Below are positions 1 through 7,266 of a stretch of 31,360 nucleotides of DNA, one piece after another. Source of the stretch: a virus; the IMG/VR virus record IMGVR_UViG_3300032296_001455, positions 1 through 31,360 of that record; one strand, given 5' to 3'. How positions within the stretch are numbered: the stretch's first letter is position 1; every line of letters starts with the position of its first letter. A program made the translations under genes and the position numbers. A model generated the notes under the pieces. It saw nothing but the letters and a program-made list of their open reading frames with translations, made no database searches and was not told where the DNA came from.

Positions 1-12
1 GTGGCAAGCCAC
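1..12. repeat. Left terminal repeat, candidate cos end
   Basis: The first 11 bases, GTGGCAAGCCA, recur exactly as the last 11 bases of the window. With the next base they form GTGGC-AA-GCCAC, a 5-bp inverted repeat around two bases. Cos-cleaving terminases of the lambda gpA type leave cohesive ends of about this size at sites with partial dyad symmetry, and a gpA-type terminase starts close to the other end. Filled-in cohesive ends would give one copy at each terminus. Cos is an inference; a short assembly overlap of a circular contig would look the same. Confidence 0.6.
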
Positions 13-63
13 GCGGCCTTGGGGGGGTAGGCAAAAGATTCCTTAGAAGCCCCTTTATGGCCT

Positions 64-537
64 CTAACCACGGTCCCCGCGTGCACGTCGCAAGCCCCCC
101 TGGTAACGGCGCCGGAAGCACGCAATTTGCTCATGCACCGATGAGACTGCACTCAGCCCCATCATCTTCGCGATGGATCTCATGCTGTGTTTGGAGCCGA
201 GTCCAAGTCCGATGCGTACCACCTCCGTCTGTCCACGTAGGTAGGGGCAGCGGCGAGATCCGATTGAGTCGAGCATGACGCGCAGGATGGTGAGCACCTC
301 TGCCCGGTCATACGTCTGGTGTCTGGTGGTCGCGTCCTCTCCCTCGTCTTGCCTTAGTCGCCAGCACGCCCTGGCTTCGTTCAGCTCCATGACTGTATCG
401 CCAGACTTGGGCAGTTCGCGGTAAGGCCGGTAGCCGGAGGCCCGTGCCTTCCTCTGCTCAGCCTTCGATAGGGAATCGAAGTGGGCATCAGCTGCGCGCA
501 TATGCGCCTGCGGGATGTTGTCCTGAGTCTCGGCCAC
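64..537 (-). CDS. Small helix-turn-helix protein, putative regulator
   Basis: This is a 157-aa basic protein that I cannot assign to a named family. Its C-terminal third (about residues 115-150) contains SMRSIAKMMGLS followed by SVHEQIACFRRRY, which reads as a helix-turn-helix like sigma region 4 or small phage regulators, and it ends in an Arg-rich tail. The start used is GTG at 537. An ATG at 501 is an alternative: it lies in the palindrome GCGCATATGCGC and follows TCCCGCA, close to the leader motif seen before other genes. The gene sits between the iteron region and the left genome end, the last gene on the minus strand. A role in late-gene control or replication control is possible but not shown. 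Confidence 0.6.
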   Translation of the reverse strand: MAETQDNIPQAHMRAADAHFDSLSKAEQRKARASGYRPYRELPKSGDTVMELNEARACWRLRQDEGEDATTRHQTYDRAEVLTILRVMLDSIGSRRCPYLRGQTEVVRIGLGLGSKHSMRSIAKMMGLSAVSSVHEQIACFRRRYQGGLRRARGDRG

Positions 538-670
538 TGATCAGGTTGTAGGGGTCAGGATGGGCTGAAGTGAAACTATAACCCCGCATCCATCGTTTGC
601 GTCTGTTTGCAGGCGTTTGCAGGACTTGCAAACACGTTAACCCATTGACTACCAGCGGACTTGCGAACGA

Positions 671-743
671 CTACTACTACTACCTACAACTATATAGATA
701 GATATATATAGAGAGAGGGAAAAGGGGAGGGGATAGGAGAGGG
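671..743. repeat. Low-complexity AT-rich and purine tract
   Basis: The stretch begins with about four CTA repeats, continues through TA/GATA-type repeats at 690-710, and ends in an almost uninterrupted A/G run on the plus strand to about 743. It is the most AT-rich and repetitive short segment in an otherwise GC-rich genome. Flanked by iterons on both sides, it could be the easily melted part of an origin. Confidence 0.6.
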
Positions 744-786
744 TATCCTATAAAGGGGGCTATATCGTGGGGAAGTTGCAAACACC

Positions 787-797
787 GACTTGCAGTC
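787..797. promoter_or_regulatory. GACT-TGC-AGTC inverted repeat, operator candidate
   Basis: GACT and AGTC form a perfect 4-bp inverted repeat around TGC. A near-identical copy (GACTTGCGGTCA) lies at 10884-10895 upstream of the HExxH-protein operon, and half-matches beginning GACTTGC occur at 623 and 658. Shared sites in two non-coding regions suggest a common DNA-binding protein, which is an inference. Confidence 0.35.
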
Positions 798-864
798 ATA
801 AAGCCTTACCACTGCAGACGTTTAGCACGTTTGCAGATGTAGGCAGAATTGTTGCAACAGACCC

Positions 865-3516
865 TTAGTCGAGGAAAGCCGACCTCGGAATCCGCACCGC
901 ACGATGGATGGACGCACCGAAACGGACGCCCGCCACGTGGGCCGCGCCCGGTACTCTTGCAAACTGATCCTTCCACTTATCCGCCCAGGACGTGTCCATG
1001 AACAGGGTACGCAGGGCCGGGTGATGGTTGGAGATCGCGACTGTGTCGTCCTCCAGTCGGATACCCGAGCGCTGCAGATTGAGGCGCAGGTTGTCGGCCT
1101 CGTCGACGGTGACCTCGGTCGAGTAGTAAGCCTGCACCAGTTCGCCGATGGAGCGGGTGTAGGTATGGTCGCCCTGCTCGAAGCGAATGGACTTATCAAG
1201 GAGCCAAGCGAGGGCGCGGACTTCGTCCTGGTCAGCCTCGTCGGGCATGAAGCCGTGCCAGTTCTGCTTCTCGACCCAAGCGGTGGCGTCCTCGAGGGAC
1301 AGGACTCGCGTCGAGGTCAGGGAGAAGGCACCGGATAGGAGAGCGCCCAACTGGTCACCGATGCGCTGATCGCCTAGCTTGACGGCCACGGCCTTGGCGA
1401 AGGTCCGGGCGTTGGCGGTGATGGAGAGGGCGTTAGCCAGGGCACGGGAGCGGATGCCCTCGGCGTAGTTAGGGCGGGCCACGGTCTCGGCCCACAGGGC
1501 TTTCAGCTGCTCGAAGCGTTCGCGTCCGCCGTCGGTGTTGTCCTTCCGCAGTTCGAGGGACGTGATACGGCTGGTGTCGGCGCGCTGGTTCGCGGCCACG
1601 CCGATGGAGGCGAAGGCGAAGCACGAGCGGATCTGATACTCCATGGCCTTGCCGGAGGCGGAGCCCTTGCCGATGCCTGCGCCGGTCTCAGCTGAGGCGG
1701 CACGTGCGAGCTCGAGGATGGACTGCATCCGCATCTGGCCTCGCTTGTCCTCGGACTCGGCCTCGTCGAAGATGACCGGGAGAGCGTCGGACTTGAGGCG
1801 CTGACGGATGAAGGCTTCGGTGGTGGCCGACTGCACCTGCAGCGCAAGGCGACCGACGAGCGGGTCGAGGATGTTGTTTAGGAGCCACGTCTTGCCGGAG
1901 CCCGAGGGGCCGTTGACCCAGATGTGCGGACGCCAGCCGAGCACGCCGCAGATGGGAGCGATGACGCACCAGCCAGCGAAGAACTTGGAGAAGATGGGCT
2001 CCTTCCAGTTCATCATGTCGGTGAGGGCCATGAGACGCGCGGCCTCGGCGTTCGAGATAGGTTCAGCCTGGTCAGCCTCTAGGCGCTGGCCCTGCGTGTA
2101 GATCCACTTGGACTTGAAGGACGGGATGGTGCGCTCTTCGTTGCCGATGAGCAGGCGGTCGCCAGCGTGGAACAGGACCTGTTCGCCGTCGACCCAACAG
2201 CCACGGCCACGGACGCGGCGGGGAGAGAAGATGCCCTCGCGGTGAGCGGCTTGGATGAGAGCGTTGGCTGCTGCCTTCCAGTCAGCGCCTTCGCGGGAGG
2301 GGAAGTGAGACTCCCACCAGTTGGCACCGGCAAGGCGGAGGAACGGCAGGTGCTTGTGGTCGTTGGCCGACAGGGCCACGATCTGCTGGCTGGAGTCGGG
2401 CAGGTAGAAGTAGACGCCCTCGTCATGTCCGAGGACGCGGAACGGCCACGGCACTTCGGGAGTGGGGTCTGGTTCGCTCGGCAGGGCTGCGTACTCCATG
2501 GCCTCGAGCACTTCGGGAGGCATGGGCACGTGCGGAGATTCGGGGGGCGTATTCTCCGCATCCTTGCGGACATTAGGTTCGCCCCGGATGTGAGCGCGCA
2601 CCTGGTCAGTGGTCCATCCTTCGGACTCAGCGTCGGCGAGGTCCCATCCTTCGGCCACGCCAGCGGGAGGGGTGACGATGCGGACGTTGGGCAGTTGCTT
2701 GCGGATGAGCTCGATGCACTTGCGCCCGGGCTCGTCGGCATCAGGCCAGAAGAGGACGCGGCGGTCAGAGAGGGGAGACCAGTCGGCGAGGCTGACGGCC
2801 TTGGAGCCACCCGACCACGTCGTGCAAGTGAGGTTCGGCAGCAGACGAGAGGCCGCGTCGGCGGTCTTCTCGCCCTCGACGATGAGGACCCACGCGGTGG
2901 GGTCGGCCTTGCACAGGGCAGGCAGGTTGTAGAGAGGGCGGGGCTTGGCGAAGGACTTCCAGCGCCAGCCTTCCTTGCCGGAGACATGGCGGCACCACGT
3001 GATGGGCAGGACTTCCTTGGAGCCGTCAGCCAGGTCGAAGCGGCAGATCAGGCCGACGCGGTGGCCGTCAGCGGTGAGGTAAGGCCAGGTGGCCACAGGA
3101 TGGCCGTGCTTGTAATGGTTCAGGTCGGGCTCGTGGCAACCATCGGGAGCGTGGGCGAGGGGTTCCCACTCGCTCGCGGCGCTTGGCTTGGACTCGTACT
3201 CGGCCTTCGGAGCGATGGCGGTGAGGTTGCCCAGGGACAGACGGTCGGCGAGTTCCTTGGCGGCTTCGCCCTGCTTGCATCCGCGCACGGCGGCCAGCAG
3301 GCTGATCGGGTCGGAGCCCTTGAGGTCACCGGCGAAGTCAGCCCAGCGACCTGTGATAAGGTTGATGGACATCGACGAGCCGGGCTCTCCGTTGATGGAG
3401 CCGATGCGGAACTCGTGGCCGTCCTTCTTGCCAGCGGGGAACCACTCCATGCAGAGCGATTCGAGGGATGAGAGAGCAGCCGAGTTGACGGCGGCGAAGT
3501 CGAGACGAGATGCCAT
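865..3516 (-). CDS. TOPRIM primase-helicase
   Basis: This 883-aa replication protein probably synthesises primers and unwinds the phage DNA. Residues about 30-95 look like the degenerate N-terminal domain common in phage primases. A TOPRIM domain follows, with VLIVEGEKTAD (209-220) and the acidic pair in FWPDADEPG (D259, D261). The C-terminal half is an ATPase: Walker A GPSGSGKT at 536-543 and Walker B VIFDEAE at about 581-587. The start chosen is ATG at 3516, which follows the leader TCCCGCAC by 3 nt. The reading frame is open further upstream, but that would run through the terminator at 3568-3616. No separate DNA polymerase gene is visible, so host polymerase is probably recruited. The candidate origin lies immediately downstream. 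Confidence 0.9.
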   Translation of the reverse strand: MASRLDFAAVNSAALSSLESLCMEWFPAGKKDGHEFRIGSINGEPGSSMSINLITGRWADFAGDLKGSDPISLLAAVRGCKQGEAAKELADRLSLGNLTAIAPKAEYESKPSAASEWEPLAHAPDGCHEPDLNHYKHGHPVATWPYLTADGHRVGLICRFDLADGSKEVLPITWCRHVSGKEGWRWKSFAKPRPLYNLPALCKADPTAWVLIVEGEKTADAASRLLPNLTCTTWSGGSKAVSLADWSPLSDRRVLFWPDADEPGRKCIELIRKQLPNVRIVTPPAGVAEGWDLADAESEGWTTDQVRAHIRGEPNVRKDAENTPPESPHVPMPPEVLEAMEYAALPSEPDPTPEVPWPFRVLGHDEGVYFYLPDSSQQIVALSANDHKHLPFLRLAGANWWESHFPSREGADWKAAANALIQAAHREGIFSPRRVRGRGCWVDGEQVLFHAGDRLLIGNEERTIPSFKSKWIYTQGQRLEADQAEPISNAEAARLMALTDMMNWKEPIFSKFFAGWCVIAPICGVLGWRPHIWVNGPSGSGKTWLLNNILDPLVGRLALQVQSATTEAFIRQRLKSDALPVIFDEAESEDKRGQMRMQSILELARAASAETGAGIGKGSASGKAMEYQIRSCFAFASIGVAANQRADTSRITSLELRKDNTDGGRERFEQLKALWAETVARPNYAEGIRSRALANALSITANARTFAKAVAVKLGDQRIGDQLGALLSGAFSLTSTRVLSLEDATAWVEKQNWHGFMPDEADQDEVRALAWLLDKSIRFEQGDHTYTRSIGELVQAYYSTEVTVDEADNLRLNLQRSGIRLEDDTVAISNHHPALRTLFMDTSWADKWKDQFARVPGAAHVAGVRFGASIHRAVRIPRSAFLD

Positions 3517-3519
3517 AGG

Positions 3520-3527
3520 GTGCGGGA
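3520..3527 (-). promoter_or_regulatory. TCCCGCAC leader motif (primase-helicase)
   Basis: On the minus strand TCCCGCAC is followed by three bases and the ATG at 3516. It is one of six copies placed 0-3 nt before start codons. No Shine-Dalgarno sequence is visible at the usual distance. Confidence 0.5.
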
Positions 3528-3567
3528 TTGGCAACGGTGTCCCTAGGGCTGGGGTCAGGCAAGCGGG

Positions 3568-3616
3568 AAATAAGAAGACCCCCCGAGAGAAACCTTCTGC
3601 GAGAGGGCCGGGGGGT
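3568..3616 (-). terminator. Terminator after VRR-NUC gene
   Basis: On the minus strand an 8-bp GC-rich stem (ACCCCCCG pairing with CGGGGGGT; 3609-3616 with 3578-3585) encloses a 23-nt loop and is followed by the pyrimidine-rich tail CTTCTTATTT. It lies between the nuclease stop at 3645 and the primase-helicase start at 3516, separating the two transcripts. Confidence 0.75.
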
Positions 3617-3644
3617 TTACTGCCATCAGTCTGCCCGGGCTGGT

Positions 3645-3989
3645 TCAGTCCGCAAGCAAGAACCTGACATCCTCGACCGACCGGGCTATGACGGCGATGC
3701 CCCCGGCCTTGCGGACGTTGTCTGCCCACGTCTGCTGCTCGGGTCGGACGGTGCCCTTGGGGGTCTTGACCTCCACGGATACGAACTGAGCGACGGTCGT
3801 GCCGACCATGTCGGGGGTGATGACCAGCGACCGCCAGCCGATCAGGTCGCCCGAGCCGGTGATGAGGCCGTAACGGATGACGCGGCCATCGGGTGCCTTG
3901 AAGGCGCCGACGTTATTGCGGAAGACCTTAATCCCTGGATGAGTCCCGAGGGCCAGCCTGATGGCCTGCTGTACGCCCTGCTCGCTCAC
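3645..3989 (-). CDS. VRR-NUC domain nuclease
   Basis: This 114-aa protein matches the VRR-NUC family, a compact PD-(D/E)XK-fold nuclease often paired with SF2 helicases in phages and thought to act on branched DNA. The visible core is GSGDLIGW (acidic residue of the active site), then VSVEVKTPKGTVRPEQQTW (the ExK of the active site and the conserved PEQ). It starts with GTG inside a 4-nt GTGA overlap with the helicase stop, so the two are translationally coupled and probably act together in recombination or replication-fork processing. The length is normal for a stand-alone VRR-NUC. Confidence 0.9.
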   Translation of the reverse strand: MSEQGVQQAIRLALGTHPGIKVFRNNVGAFKAPDGRVIRYGLITGSGDLIGWRSLVITPDMVGTTVAQFVSVEVKTPKGTVRPEQQTWADNVRKAGGIAVIARSVEDVRFLLAD

Positions 3990-5359
3990 TTCTTCTGCCG
4001 TGCCCTGAACACGTTGTGCGCCCAGCCGTAGGGGTTCTTCATGCCCCGGGCCTTGCCGACGCGGATGAGGTCCTCGAGGGTCTGAGCCGTGCCCTGCTCC
4101 CGCTTGCGCTCACGGATCTGCTGGCGTGCCTTCAGCTCTTCGAGCTCGCCGTCGACCACGTCAGGGATGCGGTCCTTGATTTCGTAGACGTGCAGGCACT
4201 GCGGACAGTTCGGGCTCGGGGTATGCACGGCATAGCACTGCGGGCACTGGCGGGTGCTCTGGACGTCGTCCTGCTGGCCTTTCTTGCCCCGCTTGCGGAT
4301 GCCGTCGAGCGACCAGTCGCGGATCTCTTCGGCTAGGCCATGACGCCTGCAGTTGCCTACGTGGTCGAGGATGATGGCGCGGGGCTTGCCCGGGCTGACG
4401 CGGAGGACTCTGCCCACCTGCTGGAGGTGCAGGGACAGGGAGGCCGTCGGCCTGAGCAGTACGGCGCAGGCCACGATGGGCAGGTCGAAGCCCTCGGAGA
4501 CGATGTCGACGGTCACGAGGCCATGCAGCTTGCCGTTGCCCAGGGACTGGACTCGGGTGGCTCGCTCTTCGGTTGAGAGCGTGCCGTCGAGCACTGCGAA
4601 GCGGTAGCCTGCAGCGTTGAACGCTTGGGCCACGTGCTCGGCGTGCTTGATGCCTGTGCAGAACACCACGCAAGGCAGGCCGTCAGCGTACTTGCGGTAG
4701 TGGGTGACCGCGTCGCCGGTGATGGTCGGCTTGTCCATGCGCTCGGCCATCTCAGCGCGGTTGAAGTCTCCGGCTGTCTTATGCACGCCGTCCATGCTTA
4801 CGGTCTTGGGGGCGAAGTACTGTGGCCGGCAGAGAAAGCCCTGTCCGATGAGGTCGGCCACTTCAGGCCCACGGATCAGGTCGTCGAACACTTCGCCGAG
4901 GCCCTTGCCGTCAAGGCGCTGCGGAGTCGCGGTGACGCCGAGCACCCGGGCTTGCGGCCACTTAGCCAGGACGGTTGCCCATGCGCCTGCCGTGGCGTGG
5001 TGGGCTTCGTCGATGACGATGAGGTCGGGCGGTCGGACGTGGTCGAGCCTGCGGATGAGAGTCTGCACGGAGGCGACCTGCGTCAGGTGCGAAGGGTCGG
5101 AGGTCTTGCCTGCCGCGATCAGGCCGTGGGGGACTTCCAGCTGAGAGAGGGCGGCGTGGGTCTGGTTGAGCAGTTCGGCGCGGTGAACGAGGACGAGCGT
5201 GCGGTTGCCCTTGGCGGCGGCGTTGGCGGTGACGTAGGAGAAGATGACCGTCTTGCCGGAGCCTGTCGGGGCGACCAGGAGCGGGCGCTTGCGGCCTTGG
5301 CGGAAGGCTTCGCGGACTTGGTCGACGGCGGCGGACTGATAGGGACGGAGGGTGAACAC
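3986..5359 (-). CDS. DEAH-type SF2 helicase
   Basis: This is a 457-aa superfamily 2 helicase (ATP-dependent DNA or RNA unwinding or translocation). Motifs in order: Walker A APTGSGKT (30-37), DEAH (117-120), TATPQR (about 143-148) and motif VI QQVGRVLR. Behind the two RecA-like domains is a four-cysteine zinc ribbon with two CPQC pairs. I chose the GTG start at 5359: it directly follows the leader TCCCGCAC and lies about 20 nt below the predicted transcription start. An in-frame ATG at 5404 lies between the -35 and -10 boxes and could not be on that transcript. First gene of a two-gene operon with the VRR-NUC nuclease. Confidence 0.92.
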   Translation of the reverse strand: MFTLRPYQSAAVDQVREAFRQGRKRPLLVAPTGSGKTVIFSYVTANAAAKGNRTLVLVHRAELLNQTHAALSQLEVPHGLIAAGKTSDPSHLTQVASVQTLIRRLDHVRPPDLIVIDEAHHATAGAWATVLAKWPQARVLGVTATPQRLDGKGLGEVFDDLIRGPEVADLIGQGFLCRPQYFAPKTVSMDGVHKTAGDFNRAEMAERMDKPTITGDAVTHYRKYADGLPCVVFCTGIKHAEHVAQAFNAAGYRFAVLDGTLSTEERATRVQSLGNGKLHGLVTVDIVSEGFDLPIVACAVLLRPTASLSLHLQQVGRVLRVSPGKPRAIILDHVGNCRRHGLAEEIRDWSLDGIRKRGKKGQQDDVQSTRQCPQCYAVHTPSPNCPQCLHVYEIKDRIPDVVDGELEELKARQQIRERKREQGTAQTLEDLIRVGKARGMKNPYGWAHNVFRARQKK

Positions 5360-5367
5360 GTGCGGGA
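5360..5367 (-). promoter_or_regulatory. TCCCGCAC leader motif (helicase)
   Basis: TCCCGCAC on the minus strand abuts the GTG start at 5359 with no spacer. This copy helps decide the start codon of the helicase. Confidence 0.5.
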
Positions 5368-5384
5368 ATAGGGGGAGAGTGGGG

Positions 5385-5412
5385 GTTATAATCGGCGGGG
5401 GCAAATTGTAAA
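5385..5412 (-). promoter_or_regulatory. Sigma70-like promoter for helicase operon
   Basis: On the minus strand TTTACA (5412-5407) is separated by 16 bp from TATAAC (5390-5385). Transcription would begin near 5378 and leave a leader of about 20 nt before GTG at 5359. It is the clearest consensus-like promoter in the window and suggests host RNA polymerase reads the early genes. Confidence 0.65.
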
Positions 5413-5456
5413 CGATTAGGGTAGACGCTGAGGGTGGTCAGTGTAGTTTGTTTTCC

Positions 5457-5464
5457 TCCCGCAC
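5457..5464 (+). promoter_or_regulatory. TCCCGCAC leader motif (33-aa gene)
   Basis: TCCCGCAC lies directly before the ATG at 5465, at the head of the plus-strand gene block. Confidence 0.5.
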
Positions 5465-5566
5465 ATGAAACTCATCATCGCCCTCCTAGCTGGCCTCGCG
5501 CTGGCCCTCTACATCCTCGCGCTCTGCGACGGCCCGGACCTGCTCACGATCATCGACCGCTACTAA
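5465..5566 (+). CDS. 33-aa single-pass membrane protein
   Basis: This tiny frame starts MKLIIALLAG and has one hydrophobic segment over about residues 3-20, then a short acidic tail ending DRY. No family is recognised. Support for it being real comes from the TCCCGCAC leader directly before its ATG, identical to that before the next gene 13 bp downstream, and from its place at the head of a compact operon. It may act in the inner membrane, for example in superinfection control or lysis timing, but that is a guess. Confidence 0.5.
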   Translation: MKLIIALLAGLALALYILALCDGPDLLTIIDRY

Positions 5567-5570
5567 TCTC

Positions 5571-5578
5571 TCCCGCAC
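5571..5578 (+). promoter_or_regulatory. TCCCGCAC leader motif (100-aa gene)
   Basis: TCCCGCAC is followed by one base and the ATG at 5580. The motif recurs here inside the operon, only 5 bp after the previous stop, so it cannot be explained only as a transcript 5' end. Confidence 0.5.
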
Positions 5579-5579
5579 C

Positions 5580-5882
5580 ATGAAATACAAACCCACCAGC
5601 ATCACCGATCCCGTCCGCCTTCAGGCGGCCAAGGACATCCTCATCGAACGCCGCGCCAAGGCCAAGGACCGTGCCTCTTACGAGCTGTACGGAATCCTGT
5701 TCAACGGCAGGACCAGCATCGACCGCGTGGACCACGCTCCCACCTCCGGCGACTTCGCCGGCATGATTGGGAAGAAGCGCATCGCCTCGCTGTTCACGGC
5801 CTACGACATGGTCGTGGAGTTCCGTGGCAACTGGAAGACCGACGCCGAAGCCAAGGTCATCGCATGGGAGGCCGCGCAGTAA
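5580..5882 (+). CDS. Hypothetical protein, 100 aa
   Basis: A soluble, basic 100-aa protein that I do not recognise. It is rich in Lys and Arg in the first half (ILIERRAKAKDRASYELY) and ends in an acidic, Trp-containing tail. No signal peptide, membrane segment or catalytic motif is visible. The start is supported by TCCCGCAC one base upstream. Second gene of the plus-strand block and followed after 4 bp by the next gene. Confidence 0.75.
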   Translation: MKYKPTSITDPVRLQAAKDILIERRAKAKDRASYELYGILFNGRTSIDRVDHAPTSGDFAGMIGKKRIASLFTAYDMVVEFRGNWKTDAEAKVIAWEAAQ

Positions 5883-5886
5883 GGCC

Positions 5887-6300
5887 ATGGCTAAGCCCTC
5901 CACGTTCAGAAACGAGATGGTCAAACTGCTCCAGCAAATCGACCGCATCAGCAAGGCCATGGAAAACACCCCTGCCAATTCGGACAAGATGGACCAGTCG
6001 TCCAAGATTGTCATGATGGATAAACCCCCGAAGTCCTTCAAGGCCATCAAGGCCGTGATGTTCGAGCACTACTACCAGGGCGAGCGCGCTTGGATCATGT
6101 TCCCGAACGGCTACGGAGCCAGCATCATCAAGACTCCGTTCTCTTACGGCAACGAAAACGACAACTGGGAAGTGGCCGTCATGACCAAGGAGGGCATCAC
6201 TTACGACACGCCTATCACCGATGACGTCGTCGGAAACTGCTCTCAGAAAGCGGTCGTTGAACTGTGCAAACAAATCCACGCTCTACCGGCCAATGCCTGA
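5887..6300 (+). CDS. Conserved phage protein of unknown function, 137 aa
   Basis: The protein has an N-terminal helical region and a C-terminal half with a pattern I recognise from uncharacterised proteins of many phages: FPNGYGASIIK, a Tyr-Gly pair, EVAVMTKEG, then YDTPITDDVVG. In those proteins the same order (Gly-Tyr-Gly strand, ELAV strand, YDTPITDDV turn) is conserved, but the role is unknown. The start is the ATG at 5887, four bases after the preceding stop; the open frame continues further upstream but would overlap the previous gene. Its stop overlaps the ATG of the next gene. Confidence 0.85.
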   Translation: MAKPSTFRNEMVKLLQQIDRISKAMENTPANSDKMDQSSKIVMMDKPPKSFKAIKAVMFEHYYQGERAWIMFPNGYGASIIKTPFSYGNENDNWEVAVMTKEGITYDTPITDDVVGNCSQKAVVELCKQIHALPANA

Positions 6301-6625
6301 CCCATCCCACCGACCCTACGACCCCATGCTCATCGTCAAACCCGACTCCCTTCCCCGCCTCTGGTGGCTCTTCCCCTGGAGCGTCGCCCGTCAGCTGCAC
6401 AAGAACGCCGTGGCCCTTCGCAAGATGGCTGACAACCAGTCCACGACCATCACCAATCAGGCCAACATCCTTGGCCGATACATGGATGAGAACCGCGAAC
6501 TGAAGGCCGAGGTCACCCGCCTCGCCCACTCCCGCGAGCACTGGATCGCCAAGCACGACCGGGCCTACGCCGTCGCCATGCATAACGAGCGCGTCATCGC
6601 CGACATGGAGAACCGCACCCGATGA
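6293..6625 (+). CDS. Trp-rich small protein with coiled coil, paralogue of the 7610-7930 gene
   Basis: This 110-aa protein has a Trp/Pro-rich hydrophobic segment, LPRLWWLFPW, then a long helical, probably coiled-coil region containing ENRELKAEVTRL. The arrangement and residues match the product at 7610-7930 (LPFWWFLNPW followed by a helical tail), so the two look like diverged duplicates. The start at 6293 overlaps the previous stop by 8 nt; ATG at 6326 is an alternative that begins just before the conserved part. The hydrophobic segment could bind a membrane or a hydrophobic partner surface. Function unknown. Confidence 0.75.
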   Translation: MPDPSHRPYDPMLIVKPDSLPRLWWLFPWSVARQLHKNAVALRKMADNQSTTITNQANILGRYMDENRELKAEVTRLAHSREHWIAKHDRAYAVAMHNERVIADMENRTR

Positions 6626-6828
6626 ACCTCACCCACCACCAGATGGCCACGCGTCACATGGCGACCGAGGTCGAGCACATCAACCGCCTGATCTACACGA
6701 AGGACCTCTCCGTGTCCAAGGCCAAGCAGATGCTGGCCGACGCCGCGCGCGCCGCCGAGCAGCACTGTGCCGGATGCGTCATCAAGTTCGGCATCAACGC
6801 CGGGCGAGCCTGGTTCAACGTGCTATGA
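6622..6828 (+). CDS. Hypothetical small protein, 68 aa
   Basis: An unrecognised 68-aa protein, mostly helical by composition, with several His and Met residues near the N-terminus and a CAGC motif (two Cys two residues apart) at about 49-52. Its ATG overlaps the preceding stop in ATGA and its own stop overlaps the next start in the same way, which supports both boundaries and translational coupling. Confidence 0.75.
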   Translation: MNLTHHQMATRHMATEVEHINRLIYTKDLSVSKAKQMLADAARAAEQHCAGCVIKFGINAGRAWFNVL

Positions 6829-7121
6829 GCGACATCGACCACAGCCGGATGATTCCCCTGCACATCGCCGACCAGGCGGTGGCCGCGTGCGAGAAGGAGA
6901 TCGCGGCGCTCAAGGCCGAGGTCGAGCGGCTCCGTGCCTCGTCCTTCGTGACCGCCGTGCCTGTCGAGCAGTACGAGCGTCTAATCAAAGCCGGGGATGC
7001 TCTGCACAAGTCCATGCTGGAGTGCGGTCCCAACGAGATGGCCGAAGAGTTCGACCACGACCGCTGGTGGGCTTCGTATTACGCATGGCAAGCCGCCAAG
7101 GAGACCCCGCCCAATGCCTAA
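6825..7121 (+). CDS. Hypothetical coiled-coil protein, 98 aa
   Basis: An unrecognised protein with a heptad-like helical segment (CEKEIAALKAEVERLRASS) in the first half and a C-terminal part with HDRWWASYYAWQAAK. Coiled coil followed by an aromatic-rich stretch suggests a small oligomeric adaptor, which is an inference. The start at 6825 sits in an ATGA overlap with the preceding gene. The following gene begins 8 nt before this stop. Confidence 0.75.
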   Translation: MSDIDHSRMIPLHIADQAVAACEKEIAALKAEVERLRASSFVTAVPVEQYERLIKAGDALHKSMLECGPNEMAEEFDHDRWWASYYAWQAAKETPPNA

Positions 7122-7266
7122 GCAGAAGCGCCGCCCTGAGCTCAGCCGTCCCGGCCTGAAGCAACTCACCCCCATCGAGCGCAAGGTCGTCGAGGAACGT
7201 CTCGCGGATCATAAGAAGCGCTGGGAATACCTGTTCAGCATTAATGTCTGGAAGCCCTCCAAATGA
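7114..7266 (+). CDS. Hypothetical basic protein, 50 aa
   Basis: A 50-aa, very basic protein (MPKQKRRPELSRPGLKQL) with a central helix rich in Glu, Arg and Lys. No family is recognised. The ATG at 7114 overlaps the previous stop by 8 nt and its stop overlaps the next ATG in ATGA, so it fits the unbroken packing of the block. It could be nucleic-acid binding judging by charge alone. Confidence 0.6.
   Translation: MPKQKRRPELSRPGLKQLTPIERKVVEERLADHKKRWEYLFSINVWKPSK

Larger units (their letters stand above)
538..864. other. Non-coding region with iterons; candidate replication origin
   Basis: No gene is visible here. The hexamer GTTTGC occurs at 595, 605 and 615, exactly 10 bp apart (one helical turn), and again at 829. 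Its reverse complement GCAAAC occurs at 628 and 778. GACTTGC boxes start at 623, 658 and 787. Between them lies a low-complexity block: a CTA trinucleotide run, a TATATAGATA/GATATATATA stretch, then a purine tract to about 743. Phased iterons beside an AT-rich stretch, next to the primase-helicase gene, is the classic layout of a phage origin. It could instead be, or also be, an operator cluster for the flanking genes. The function is inferred. Confidence 0.55.

Noticed and set aside
2167-3471. A 434-codon plus-strand open frame
   Set aside because: Lies inside the primase-helicase gene on the other strand, which has TOPRIM and Walker motifs; the antisense product has no motif and typical shadow composition.
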